Shown: positions 1-13,600 of the stretch, in pieces
Layout: every line of letters starts with the position of its first letter
How positions within the stretch are numbered: the first letter of the stretch is position 1
Origin: Nematostella vectensis
Lineage: Eukaryota; Cnidaria; Anthozoa; Actiniaria; Edwardsiidae
Assembly: GCF_932526225.1 (NCBI RefSeq)
Contig: NC_064042.1
Location: forward strand, 1,657,001 to 1,721,000
DNA length: 64,000 bases
Reading direction: 5' to 3'
Made by a program: the position numbers and the translations under genes
The notes under the pieces: model-generated
Databases searched by the model: none
The model's input: only the letters and a program-made list of their open reading frames with translations
Told to the model about the DNA's origin: nothing

Positions 1-1670
1 GATATTAGGGTAAGATGAGGTACTAGGGTGGATGAGATATTAGGTTATCCTTATTTTTCAAGTTGAAAGGGTTGAATGAGATTTCCACACCCTTCAACAA
101 TGGCTCTTAAATTCCAACTCGTTCTATAGCAGGGGAGACTATCATCACAGTAGATACTTGTATTTCAAGGGTTCCCGCCCATACCAGGATCATTGTACTG
201 TGTCATCTACCGTGTACACTTGAATGCCATGTACAAATGAATGCCAATTAAGAGTGAATGCTGTGCACAAATGAATGCCGTGTGCGAATGACTGCTGTGT
301 ATGTATGAATGCTGTTTATGTAAGATTGTGATACACATGGGTAAGAGGGATTTGATTGAAGGTTGTAAGTCTGATGAGACACATACGTAACAAATGAAAA
401 AAAAGATGCTGTGGGTGTGACAAGTGTGCAGACTTTCGCTTCAAGCACAAACCTTAGGTGTCTTTGCCATGTTTCCATGGGTCTTCATACATCAATCAAA
501 AACGTTTTGCAAGTTTCCTTTTAAAAGGACACGGCTGAAGAGTGAGTTAAGTATCACAACCATGGGAATAACAAAAACAATTTAAGATCTTACGTTCTCC
601 AGATGAAAAAAAAATTAGTTTTAGAGTCTAGCATCAAGCGACTGTAAAATAGTAGTTTAAGGTTTTGGTACAAGTTATTTTACTCGAACCTTGAATTTCA
701 AATTGTAAACCAACTAGATCCTCCACTTCTTATCTATTTCACTTCTTTACTTGCGTTTGTTACGGATATTTCGTATTGTATTTATTTGTTCATAATGAGT
801 GCCCCTTAAAATAACCTCCAACGTAGGCACCATTGTACTAAAGAACTAGTGTTGGTGAAGAGTTCTCTTTTATCAGAAACGTCTAATCCACACATCTTGC
901 GCAGACATTTGATAAAATAAACTCTAGACTATAAGGTCATACGGGTATTTGTCTCATGGGTTCATTTTCCTATTTTTTTGACTAAATAAAAACTTGTCCT
1001 CTCTACTAAAGGCTTAGGGATAGAAGCAGCGAAAAGCACACTCTTTTCAAGAGGCTTAACTAGGTCCGAATTATATCAGATTATTAGGTTAAAAACCTCA
1101 ATATCCACAAACTCTTTGAATAGATAAGGAGGGGTGTGCTAAGTTTTCCTTCAAGGAGTCTACGGATCCATGACAACGTTTTATCGGGCATTTGCAATAA
1201 CTAATTGAAAACGTTTAGGAGACTATATCCGCAACTGTTATCTACAACTAGGTCTACTTCAGAGGTGTGTCGAAGACGTGAGCCAGTGACCTCGAGAAGA
1301 GCCTGCACTCAGCAGCCAGCGGTCAGCGGCGGCTAGCAGCAGCAATGACAAACATGTAAACAATCGACGTCCCAGGATGCAACGGGATTGAAATTCTAAG
1401 AATTAGTTCTTTTCTGAGACTCAGAGAGTGCACTGAACAAATGACATAGGAATAAATAATTCACCCGACTTAGCTGTTCATTATCCTTAAATCAAACAGA
1501 TGCATATGCCCGCAGAGGGCACAAGGTACATATGCTCAGAATCACCAGTCTTTCCGCCTAAGAGTGCAATCCGATAGAAAATCCAAAACAAAAACAAAAT
1601 AAAAATTTACTGACACATCCTAGGACAATCTGGCGCAACTACAGGCAGGAGCTGTGGACATGGTTAATGG
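1..1670. other. No gene seen
   Basis: AT-rich sequence with no exon-like open frame or recognisable repeat family. The first 350 bases contain short imperfect repeats of the type 'tgaatgccgtg' (about 222-312). A CpG- and GCAGC-rich patch lies near 1290-1345. I see nothing that can be assigned. Confidence 0.5.
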
Positions 1671-1699
1671 ATTATCATGTGATCACCACATGATCTTGA

Positions 1700-1990
1700 A
1701 CAGGTGATGTTGTGAATGTGTAAGTGGATTGTGTACAGATTTTTCACGTGAATATCACATGATCGAGTCATCACGCTATCATCACGTGATTGTCACGTGC
1801 CCAGGTGATGAGTGTGAATGTATAAGTTGATTGTGGACGAATTATTCACGTGATTATCACATGATCGAGTCATCACGTTGTCATCACATGATTGTCACGT
1901 TTCTAGGTGATAATTGTGCAGATGTGAGTAGTTAAGTGATCGTCCCGTGTCCTGGTGATGTGAGAGTGGATGTCACATGGCATGAACGTT
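1700..1990. repeat. 102-bp tandem repeat carrying CACGTG/CACATG palindromes
   Basis: The phrase beginning 'aggtgatg' recurs near 1700, 1802 and 1904, about 102 bp apart, with a degenerate fourth copy near 1951. Each full unit contains several TCACGTGA or TCACATGA-like half-palindromes. Perfect CACGTG cores are seen near 1746, 1782, 1793 and 1845. These are E-boxes of the kind bound by bHLH-zip factors such as USF, MITF/TFEB and MYC/MAX. A regulatory role is inferred only from motif density. A simple tandem duplication of palindrome-rich sequence is the alternative. Confidence 0.6.
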
Positions 1991-2495
1991 GTGAGGCCGA
2001 CGGCAGAGTACAATGAAGCTGATATGAGTTGACCCGGGATAAGGTTCAATATCAATGCTGCAAATCCTGGCCCATAATCCCTCCTATGCATTTCTCCAAC
2101 GCGTGTACTGAAAACCCTAGTTTAATTAATTTCAGTAAATTCTGTTTTTTATTTTTTGGTGAACAAGGCCGTTTTTTTTTGCAAAAGAAAAATTATAATT
2201 TTTTTTAGGATTTAAAGGTCAATTTCTTGTATAAGTAAAGCTTAGTCAAGACAACTCATTTCATTTCATAGGAAAGTTTAAGCTATTCAAGTTAAATCAG
2301 ACTCGTTTAAGAAGGCACTGCAACGTTCCAAGTAAAGAGGTGGATCTGTGATTCAGACCGCTAGATGGTTTAACAGGAGGCGTTGGCGTTTGTTGCTCCA
2401 GGAGGGTACGGGCCAGGTTAAAGGCGAAGTTGCGAACGTACAGTGCTGCGTTACTAGCATGGCAAATGCCTGGCAAGACTTCCTGCCGTCCCTAC

Positions 2496-2540
2496 CACGT
2501 GATCTTATCAATAACCACGTGATGTGTCAAAGGTCACGTG
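2496..2540. promoter_or_regulatory. Three regularly spaced CACGTG E-boxes
   Basis: CACGTG occurs at 2496-2501, 2516-2521 and 2535-2540, so starts are 20 and 19 bp apart, about two helical turns each. The last sits in the full palindrome GTCACGTGAC, the preferred USF/CLEAR-type site. No target gene is visible nearby; the closest is the 3' end of MBNL about 2 kb away. A regulatory function is inference from spacing and motif quality. Confidence 0.4.
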
Positions 2541-2701
2541 ACTACCAAAGCATTAAGCCGAGGGAAAGAGACAGAGCAGTTCTCAAGAAAGAAGGAATGT
2601 TACCTAAAACCACAACTTCCAGATGTAAAGGAAAAAAATACACTCAATTAAGAGTAGTTCAGGCTTGGAAAAAAAAACATCAAATGGGTGCTACAAAATG
2701 A

Positions 2702-4625
2702 AGCTTTTGAAATCAAATTGTCTAACTTGGGAATCGAGTTCAGCTCGTACAGAAAGCCATTTGATTTATTATGTTGTATTACTCTGTTGCCTCTGTATGG
2801 TCTGCACTTGAATGCATGCCCTGGGCTTAACATTCATTTTACTGAAATTCCCTAATTTAGTCATGAGGTCGGAAATGATGCGTAAAAGAAATCAGAATGG
2901 GAAACATTTCCATGACCCTTTTAGGTCTGAATCTGGAAATGCTGTTTTTTTGTGTGTGGTAGTGCCAGAGAAGTCTGCCAGGCATTTTAAAGCAGCTTAG
3001 TTAGTCAGCAATAAAGAGAAGTAGAGTGGGAGCTCACTGTCAGTTATGTGGGCATAGCGGCAGGCTTCTCGGTGGCACTGGCCGGAGGAATAATCTCGAC
3101 ACACCGGTAACTGAGCTGACTGCTGTAGAAACAAAAACAAATGCCTTCAGAATACCAAAGTGAGGAATAAAAACCTGCAAGCAAAACATTAGTAAGGCTA
3201 CAAGAAGCGGAGGCAAGCAATTAGTCAAGTCCTTCATACAGAAGGACTTTAGTTAAATGTTCTTTAAACTGGAGGAATTCCAGTAATAAGGCTTAAAAAA
3301 AGGAGTATAGGATGAAAAGCTATGAGCTGTGAAGAGGTTGTCAGATGTATTGCTTTGTTATGGGGTGGGGATATAGTGGAACAACCCATGCAGAGAACAC
3401 AAAATGAATAAACTCAGGAAAAAGGTTACTGGTACAACACAAACAATATCACTTTAGTTTAATACTACATAGGACACTATAATTAATGTACTCAATTCAG
3501 AAAAAAAATAATTTGACTAGATAATGACGTCCTACTATTAAACAAAAATTATTTTTCACATTTTTATAGTCTGTAGGAGCTTCAACAAAGAAATTTTATC
3601 ATCATACAGGGACCGATCCAGGGATGAGTTGAAAAGCCAAACATTCTTTAATAGGGTAACACTTTTGAGGCACTGAATGCCTGATGAGGCATCTCAGGCC
3701 TTTCCCTGAACCAGTCCCGGGTTGTATGGAAACTCCCCCCCCCCATATATAAGTCACTGTTGATTCCAGATAACCAACATCGGTCCCTGGTTCCATTATT
3801 GTTGGCTTAAAAAAAGCTCTTTAACAAAGTTTTCATAGTATCTTTTTTTTATTAAGTGATAAAGCTTTGTTGAAACTGCTATAGGTTTAAAATATCACGA
3901 TTAAAAAGTACACTCAAACTTATTTCTACAAAATAGTGTTTGTATTATCTCTGTCATTTCAGTTTTTCAAGATTAAATATACTATTCCAAAGGACTTCAT
4001 CTATGATGATATATAAATTAAGGAATTGAATTGGGAAATAAATATTGGCACTTTCATTAATCGAATTTGGATTCTCAAGGTACAGCATTAATTATGTTGA
4101 CAAAAACTATATAGTGCACCTTGATATATTGAAACGAGATTTTTCTTATCTACATTATTTTCCAAACATGCTGAAATTTCATTTCTGTATTTCTTATCAA
4201 TCTAAACAAATAAATTTGAGTTTCTTCATGAAACTGTGTCAAATATATTTCAGATATATTTTGAAGAGAATACAAAAACCTCTTTTAAAACAAGAGACAG
4301 TTAATAGAATCTTCTCTATGGTAGAAGTCCATGGACCTATGGTACTCTATGGTTGGTCTATAGTGGGAGACCATTCAACGTTCTCTTGTTGAGAACACCA
4401 TGAATGTAACCTAGCCAATTCCCAACCAAAGGTAATTAGGGGTTTCACTGTGTTCCCTTCTATGCTAAAGATCTCTGAATTGCTCCAATCATCAATTTTT
4501 GGGAAACATGTTATTCCACACAAGTTTCTCCATTAAACTTGGTCCATCTGTAAATTTCCTTTCTTGCACATGAACGCAAAGAACACTTCCTCCATGCTTA
4601 TACCCAACGTGTCCACTGTAGAAGG
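2702..4625. other. Non-coding stretch downstream of MBNL
   Basis: No convincing exon. It includes AT-rich sequence that probably contains the MBNL 3' UTR immediately below 4626 on the minus strand. I could not fix its polyadenylation site. A 60-aa frame near 3602-3796 and a 115-aa frame at 4045-4392 look like chance open frames. Confidence 0.4.
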
Positions 4626-7600
4626 TCAAGTTGGTGAGGGGGGTACTGTGTTGTATGTTGGCATAACCTGGTAATACATGCCATCACCACACCCCCAGTA
4701 CTGCAGTTCAACAGTCTGGCCCTGGGGGCTTAATATCTGGTACTGGTAGGGCTCCGAAGGGTACTGTTCATACTGCTCGTACTGTTCATACTGTTCATAT
4801 GTGGGCTGCGTCATTGTCTGCGGGTCACCCACAGGCTGCAGGGGTGTCATCTGCATAAGGGGAGGAGACATGGGTTGCGCCGGGACAGACGGTGCTGGAG
4901 GTGGGGTGTCTGTTTCCATGGGATAATAGTTACACGAAGGAGGCAACTGTTGCCACTATGGATGTTGACCAAACAGAACATTCAAAACATTAGAACCTAT
5001 GAATAAGATCCCTTGAAGAGCCTCTGACAGCCACCATTTTATTACCCTAGCAAAACAACAAGCATTTGAGAGTATCCATTTCCATCTGCTGATTTGGGAA
5101 AGCAATCAGTTTGGTGAATGAAGAAGAAAGCCTTCCGCTATTGAATGAAAAAAAATGGGCCTGACTAGGGATCTTTAAGGGGGCTTTGTTGACCAAACAG
5201 AACATTTAAAACATTAGACTCATCAATGGTTTAGAGTAATCTCTGATTATAAACCTGAAACTCGATATTCAGTCTAGTTAACCTTTGCTATTGTTGCCGA
5301 ACTTCTAATAATACCACTGTGTATGTCAAGTGAACAAATAGAAAAGATCATTCAGTCATGCCTCTGGGCAAATATCTACTGTATACCCTCATCAGCCACT
5401 AGATTGTCCTCTAGTAAAATACCAAGGAGCTTATTTCCATTGGGTAATTTAGAGAGGCTATTGAAAATTTGTATTTGAAAAATTATAAAACTGTTTTAGA
5501 TGAGTACATGAGCTCTTTGAGATTTTTATAAAACAATTTCATGTAAGCAGAGTATTGCTAATCACCAACAAAAAAAAACAACAACAAAACAAATTACTAT
5601 GAAAAGTAGGGAGTAATTACTGGTCCAAAACTAAGAGGGGCCTCGCCAAGGTGGAAGGTCCACTCTCATGAAGGAGAATTTAGTACCTATGAGACCTAGT
5701 ATGAGCTACCTAAGCTAAGAGAAAATGGTGCTACGGGCCTGAATTACCAATCCGACTACTGCTGCCTTGGATACAAGAAAGTAGAATGCTAAACTAATAC
5801 AGAATAACAGGATTAACAGATATAGAATAAGCAATACAACAACATGAGGGAGAGGGGGAAGGAACAGGTGTCCTCTTCCCCCATCCCCTCCCCCCTATCC
5901 CCAAATAGAGCCAGAATTTTACACAGGGCACATGAAAGAAAATGCAATCCCCCCCCCCCCCCCAAAAAAAAAAAAAAAAAAAAAAAAACAATTCAAATGC
6001 CAGGATCAGATGCAGGAAAGGTCTTTAAAAATCTCTGGGTTGTGAATGGCACAGAGTGAAAGATCAGAAAAATGAGGGACTTGCAAGTAGCAAAAAAAAA
6101 TGAAAAACACATAGTGTGTAAATATGTAAATATAAAAAAGGCTTCTAGCTGGATAAGAAATCCAGTTCATTAACTGAAGATGGCTTCTTTCAGTTGTCAT
6201 ATTACAGTGGAACCCTGCTCTACGGACACCAGCTTAATACAGACACCCTGTTTTTTCTAGACAGTATTCAAAGTCCCGACAAAAGTCTCATATATTCTCT
6301 TTTAACCAGCTTTATACAGGGCTTCTGGAATTACGCGGGAAAAAAGGCAAAATAATGCAGGATTCTTTGCTAAATTATGCTCAAAATTACGCGGAGAATC
6401 AATCATTACCAGCTAAATTACGCGAGATTTTGCAATACATTTTTCTTTAAAAATCAAAATTGTGTGGGATTCTTTACTAAATTATGCGCTAAATTACACG
6501 GAATATCAACCGTTACGCCCAAACTACATTTTGTACCAAAGGAAAGCACGAAATAATTGAAAAGGTTATTTTTATGCGTGAAAATATATTAGGCAAGTTT
6601 TCATTGGCTATTAGCCACCAGCCAATTAAAAAAGGTATTTTATTATTAGTCCTAGGCCTTCGCGGTTTATCCAAGAACGCCTAGTCATTTTATTTGTTTT
6701 TGAAATTCAGTACGAAATATCGCACTCTTACAAAGAATATCTCTTCTTTTTTTTTACAAGAAATAGAGGTAAGAACCCTAAAAGAACACATCAGCTGTGC
6801 AATTAAATGTTTTGTCCTTCAAAATTTAGCCCAATCACGCGGGATTACGCGGATTACTCGGAAAAAGCCAAATTACGCGCTTCCGCACAAGCGTGTAATT
6901 CCAGAAGCCCTGTTTATACGGACACCTGTTAATACGGACAACGGACACTTTTATGTGGCTCGTAAGACATTTTTCATACAAAATTAGCCCCGGTTTACGG
7001 ACAAAAGAAATTTGAGTCTCGCACCTTTAGGAGATTAATGCAATTTTAATAAGGTATTTCTCGAGTTGTAATCGGATATTATGAAGCTTTTCTAAACCTA
7101 ATGCTCGTAAGCAAATAGACGCATCAAGTATGCTTAAAGATAAAACAGAACACAGTAAACAGTGCTGTGTAGAACAGTCACAAAGCTAAGTTAGTGTACC
7201 AGACTATAGACTAGGCAAAGTCAGAGTGTACAAAATGCCTTCTGAGCAGAGTTTTTACAACCTTTGTTGATATACAGTAACGGATCCAGTTAGACTAATT
7301 GAGTTAAAATTGGAGATCGCAAGGACGATTGAGGAAAGTAGTTATCCTGTTTTGTTGTTGTTGTTGTTTATAAAAATATTGCTATGAATTTGAGTAATAA
7401 AGAAATAACCGGAACATGTCACTAGTTCTCAGAAGTACTTTATCCAAATGTTACTTGATACACGAGTTTTAAAGATTTCAAAAATTTCAATATGAAGCAT
7501 GTTGTGTTGTTATTTTTGACATCTTTTAGGGCATCCCGCTTAATACGGACACCCTGATAATATGGACAATTATGAAAGTCCTGAGGGTGTTCGTATTTAG

Positions 7601-10600
7601 GGGGTTCCACTGTAACTGAATGTGATGAAAGTTTTTTTAGCTAACTATCTCCCAATAAAAGAGACAAACTGAAAAAAAGTCAATAAAGGGTTGAAATTAG
7701 TGAAGGGTAAGACAAAAGGCTTTGTTAACTTCTATTTTGATCAAAATAATTAAACTAAAGCTGTGATCTAATGTCCAGACCAAAGATTTGGCTGCACAGA
7801 TGATAACATTACCTGAGGGGGCTGTGATGAGAGCATTGGCAGTCCTCCAGCCAATCCAGCGAGTAGTGGAACTGTGGACGATTCCAAGAAAATACACGAA
7901 GGTTAAATTGGTAAAGGACAAAAGGACATTATTCTTCAAAAGTGGCATATTTTATTGGCATAAAAGTAGACAGTGTGTCTATGGAGTATGTTTCTTTAGC
8001 AGCAAAAACACACTTTGCTGACAACAGAACATGGCTAGAGCAAGAATTTCCAAGTAGAGGAAGAGAGAAAGGGGGTTGGATTTAAAAAAAGTCGGTATAT
8101 TTCTTCGTTTTTTTGTATATTCTGAGAAACAGAGAATGGGACCCAAATCCCTTGTCCCTTTGGATAAGGAGGTTCTCATCATTGCATTTTATTAATTGGC
8201 ATAAAGTACAGTGCAATCATCAGTGATGGTGCAAATGCTAACTGACTCTCATGATATACACTTCATGGAGCAGTCAGTATAAACTGAAAATTGAAAGTCA
8301 TTTGCAAGTAGAATCAATGCTTACATCTGTTAAAAAGCTTTTGGAATTGGGGCAGTGCCTCCTTAAAAATTTCTAGTATATACTGTACATTTAAACTTTG
8401 GGTTATAATGAGGGCTTTGTTTGAAGAGGGTGAACATTCCAGGTTTGTAGACACAGGTACTTTCTATTATGGCCACCAAAGGTTCCCTCAAAATTATTTG
8501 AAATAAAGAGGGCTTAACAGGGTAGGGAACAGGGTAGGGCATTTTCTACTATCACAATACTTGTTCTGCATACTTGCCTTGCCCAAGCATACCTGTTGGC
8601 ATGATAGGGGCAAACTGCATCGTAGTTATGCCCTGTGGGAAAGGCTGATGAAAGGCACCCGTAGATAATACAAGGGGAAGCTCTAACGTCGAATGTTTCT
8701 TATATGGTTCTGGCACCCCCTAAAGTATTTGAACATAAATGTTAATATTCGTTACAAATTCATTAATACAAAAATATATTAATTCTTTGTGAAAATTTCT
8801 CCTTATTTCACACATCCACAGATTGTAGAGATTTTAAAGAATTCTGCCAAATTCTAAGCTGCCTTATATCTTCGATCAATAAGACACTAGAGGGTTGTAC
8901 TTTTTCACCCTCAACACTAATGATGGCTCACCATAGTAACCTATTTGTTACACTTCTTCCACTCTTGCTTTCCTCTTGTTCTTGTTTTTGTTTGTATTTG
9001 GTGTTTCTTTTTTTTCAGGGGGAGAGAGGAGTGGGGGGGGGGGGAACTTCAGAAATGGGTAGCAGCTTGGGTGAGGGCCATTTTGCACAAGCTAAAAGCA
9101 GTCATTTCAGAGAAGAAGCAGCTGGTTGCCGAAGTTGCCACGCCCATAAGGGGTCATGCCATGGGTACACCAAAAGAGGTCATGAAATACCCCCATGTAC
9201 AAAGGAAACAACAATGTAAAATAGGTGATCCAAACATTGGATACCTTAATAGAATAAAAACAAGAGATCTAATCTTATCTTAAGATCTTATCTTATCTTA
9301 AGAGATAAAAACACTTCAAATCAAAAAGGAAAACTTCAGTAAAAAAAGGTGATATATGCTGCCCTATCTAACTGGGCGCACAGATCTCTCATAGAATGTG
9401 GATTTTTCTTCATAAAATACTCATGACATATGCCCTTATTAAAACTAGAAAGCAAGCAAAGCAAGAACCAACAGTGCTGGGTGATAAACATAGCCTGGCA
9501 GAAATGTCTCATGGGTCAAAGAAGGGTACCTAAAATGGGGACGCGGGGGTTAAACACTTCCAAACTCTTGAAAAGTGTGTACTGAATAAATGGTTTGACA
9601 ATTTTGGTAAACAACAAGTACACATCAAGGAATTTGTACATAATTTGCATAACATTTTAGGCATAAGTCAGGTAAAATGAAGAGCACCCAGTAAAGTTGG
9701 AGGTCTATGTACCAGGTCTAAGGTATCATGTGCCCTCTTGCGGGGACTGGCATCTTGCAGCTATAGGAGTGAGCGATAGCGGCAGTAGCAGCAGTGGCGA
9801 TGATGAAAGCAGCAGCACACATGAAAAAGAGGCAAAACGCTCAATCAATGCAAGCGCTCTAGTCTACCGGCAACAACTGAACACTGATGCACTATGGTCT
9901 CAATTCTCACAACAGTAAAACTGATCTTCCAAACAAACTGATGAGGAGAACTTATATATTGATCATCCTTTGTAACAAGGGATCGCATACTGGACTAGAG
10001 AAATAACTAGGGAATGTAAGGATAAGATGCAGAAAAGAATGCTTCCTTCAATGTAAATGTTTTATGTACTTGCAGAAAAAGAAAAAGCATGATATATTAA
10101 TCCAGTTCTTTGTTTTTTTTTAGATATCTATATAATTAAATAGCACATTTTGGTTGTAGCTGAAGACCTGTGCATAAGTGTTCTCTATTGCCCTTGCATC
10201 TCTAATCATTCTACAAGCTAGATCAAGCATACCCTTGGAAGACTAACACGACATGTTTCACTTAGAAAGATCACATATCTTTTCATCACATATCTATGCA
10301 GATCAAATGCAATGGTAAATAATCTTGAAAATTTTGGTATGGCAAAAAAAATGTCACAATCTGACATCAGATGTAAAAAAGGTAAGTTACTCTACCAAGA
10401 GTATGCCTGACATAAATCTCATTGATCATAAAGCAAGCAAAGAAGGCATAATTTCAAGGAGACTGCATCAGTGATTACATCAAAAACACCCCCTGGTCCG
10501 TTATAATAATAAAGCCTTCAACATGACTAATAGAAGTTGTCTTTTTCTCACTAATAGAGTCCCTTTTTCTCTAGTGAATGTTGAGACATTCTGATGCTGC

Positions 10601-13600
10601 TATCAGGATCAAAGTCAGGCACCAATTCAGCATGCAACACTTATGATATCAGTAAAAGGGCTTTTAGAAAATAATAATAATAATCAAGATCAATTGCATT
10701 AGAGCAGAGGGCAGGGGCATTAGGAGTATTAGTAGCAAGCAGTCACAAGGGCTTTGTGCAAATGGGCCCCGTCTGTGCTGGGTTTTCTTCAAACTATCTT
10801 CCTTGAACCATGCCGTAGAACAAATATCAAGAAACACATTTTATTAGCAAAAATGGTAAAATGTACTGTACCTCACATTATGACCAGAATAATAACAAAT
10901 CCATACAAATAAGGAAAGGTTATTTGAGCCAAGATTGTTGATTAAACAAGGAAATGATTATCAAATAAGTACCCGGAACACTGTAGTCAAATAGAAATTA
11001 ATAATAAAAGAGTATAGGAAAGAAAAATGTTACAATAATAAAATAATAAATAATATATATATTATATTATATATATTATATAATATATTCAATAAACATT
11101 TATAACAAGTGAACCAACCTGCATGGACGATAAAGAGACGCTTGTCATTTGTTGTTGTTGCTGTTGTTGTTGTTGCTGTTGTTGTGCTGCCTTCACCCTC
11201 CCTTGCAGATGAGTTGGTGGGTGAAAGTATTTACAAGTTTCCCTTTGGCATTTTCCTTTTATAAAGTCCATACATACAGTTACCATACCATCCGAAGTAT
11301 CAATACTAGTGTGGCGTGGCGGGTGTGCGTAGCGGCACTCAGACTCCTCCCTGGTGCAAGCACCGCGTTGATACTCTCTACATACCTAACACCAGCAGAA
11401 AATAATCAATATAGTAAACAACTCCCAAGTGAGTCTATGCTGCTAGCAAAGCTTTTTTTCTGTTTGTTTCTATCAGTTCTATTACCTGCGTTTTCTTTTG
11501 CGTTCTTGTTTGTAAACAAATTTTGGCTACGTATTCTTTAGCGTTCGCATGAAAATAATGAAACTTGAAAACGTTTTTGCTTCAAAATCTTTCCAGTCTC
11601 TATTTTTTCCTGTCCAGTCACCAGGAAAGATTGAAAATTTAGTTGTCTTTACACTATTGATGTCACCAGGAAAGATTGAAAATTTAGTTGTCTTTACACT
11701 ATTGATGTCACCAGGAAAGATTGAAAATTTAGTTGTCTTTACACTATTGATGTTAATCCGGATTTGATATTATCTTAAAGAGAACAAAAGAGCTGTAAGA
11801 AACAAGATTTCTGAAAGCAACAAAATAGCGACCATGACGTTTACCGTGGCATCTTTCTTGGGCTCCGATTGGATGTTTATGGGACATGTCACCGACCTTA
11901 ATTTAGGTTGGTAAAAATTGGCGGGAAGCAAACTAGAAAAGTCTGTTGTACAGCAGAAGCCAATTTCTAAAAAGCTGGCCAGCGGACCATTGCATTTAGT
12001 TAAGGCTTCACATAATTAGATATAAATAGTTTTAATTATTTACAGCAAACACACAAAAAAGCAATAAACAAATTGCAATTCAATTTTTTTTTATATTTTG
12101 TGTTCTATGATCTGGGTTACTTGCTGTGTATTAGAAGGTAATCAAGTGTTGGACAATTTAAAATCTTTAATGATTTTGAGTGGTGGAAATTGATTAAGTT
12201 TGGATATTGTTGTTGGAAGTTTGCAGAGTATTAAAACCTGCCGTGACACTCCTATATCAACCTCATCACTGAATATGCATGGAAAATTGAGTTTCACAAT
12301 TACCTCTAGTTTATCTGATTTGTCCAGTCTGCGTGGAGTCCCCCCCAGTGAACTAGGGTCTGGTAGAAATGCTACAGGCTGCTGTAAAAGAGTACCATTT
12401 GATGTAGGCACTGCTAGAGGCCATGTCGGTAACTGGGAAAAAACAGTGAAACATCAGTTACTTAAACTAAAGTTATACAAAGTATGTAATAGTAATTAGA
12501 GAGAAAAGGCTAGGTGGCACTCCAGACTTTATTCCATAAACAATGAGTGCTAGGGATTCACAAATAGGTCTTTTTTACAGAGCCTTTGTCACCCACCATT
12601 TTGTCATCCTAGCAAAGAACCAAGTGTGAGAAAGCAAACATTTCCATTAGCTGATTTTGGGCGCTTTTGTATTTTTTTATGGAATTCAGTAAATTAATTA
12701 TTAGAATTTTTTTAGGTGGTTCTTTTGAGATTTTTTTTCTTCATTTGTCTTCTAACATCGTTTGAAAACAATAACAAAGGTGTGGCTGTCTAGGGCTCTT
12801 TAACTCATGGAATTACAAGAACGACTGCAGACAAGCTGTAGTATAACTTAGTTTAAAGCTCTTAAAGTAGAGTTTAGCCCTTCATCATCTTTATCTCAAA
12901 ACCTTCAGGGAAACTACTCTGATTTCTCAGAGATGTCAAACATGCATCTTCAACCTTGTGCTGATTTATTTATTACAAACATGACTCTTGTTTATTAACC
13001 AATACCTTCCTTATCCTTTATAAATATTTTAAATCACATTAATCAGAGTACCGCTACACAGGGCCTTATAGGCAGCAATAATCACTAATCGACTTTTGAA
13101 ACCATTCAATTGTGCCCTACAAAACCTAGAAGAGATTGTTCCAGTCATTTACAACTACTAGGAGGAAGTACTTAGACACAAACATGACATGAGGGTCTTC
13201 AGTAATCTTGTTATGTTATAGACAAGTACTCCCCTTTGATTACTTCATAGTTCACTGATTCAGCAAGAATTCACAATCAGACATTTTCATAAGAATAAAA
13301 AAAGATCTTCAGATCCATGATTCATGAAAAAACACACACACATATCAAAGCTTAAATTAAAAAAAGGAAATAATTCAAAGGACCCACAATTTCATTATGC
13401 AAATGATGTTTAGTCTTTAAGGATAGTGAAATCTGCCTATTCTAAATTATCCTTTCTCCCTTTGCCTCTTTGAAGCAATTGATGTTTACAGTTATCCCTA
13501 AAGAACTGCTGAGTGTGGATAGCTATGAATGCTGCTCAATGCTATGGAGGGAGTCTTACCCCAGGAGGTGGGATCAACACAGTATAAGTGTAGTAAGCTT

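Noticed and set aside
2348-2701. 117-aa plus-strand open frame near the E-box triplet
   Set aside because: It does not start with ATG, has no recognisable domain and no splice or poly(A) context; composition looks random.
3031-3117. Hydrophobic plus-strand stretch (GIAAGFSVALAGGIISTHR) that resembles a membrane segment
   Set aside because: Very short, no start codon or exon borders, and no family recognised; likely chance.
3669-3690. Other ctgatgag occurrences (also near 371 and 9941) checked as hammerhead cores
   Set aside because: None is followed by a stem II hairpin and GAAA.
4045-4392. 115-aa plus-strand open frame
   Set aside because: AT-rich, non-ATG start, no homology, and antisense to the probable MBNL 3' UTR.
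8920-9283. Overlapping plus-strand frames of ~100 aa in an MBNL intron
   Set aside because: No homology; one frame runs through a poly-G tract, and neither has splice support.
9697-9918. Ser-rich plus-strand frame and opposing Ala-rich minus-strand frame, considered as an extra MBNL exon
   Set aside because: The minus frame has no convincing acceptor and ends in a stop; MBNL phases already match without it.
13560-13597. 38-base minus-strand exon candidate for the MBNL linker ([10 protein letters not shown])
   Set aside because: It has splice-like borders, but 38 bases would break the frame between the phase-0 exons 14949 and 12432.
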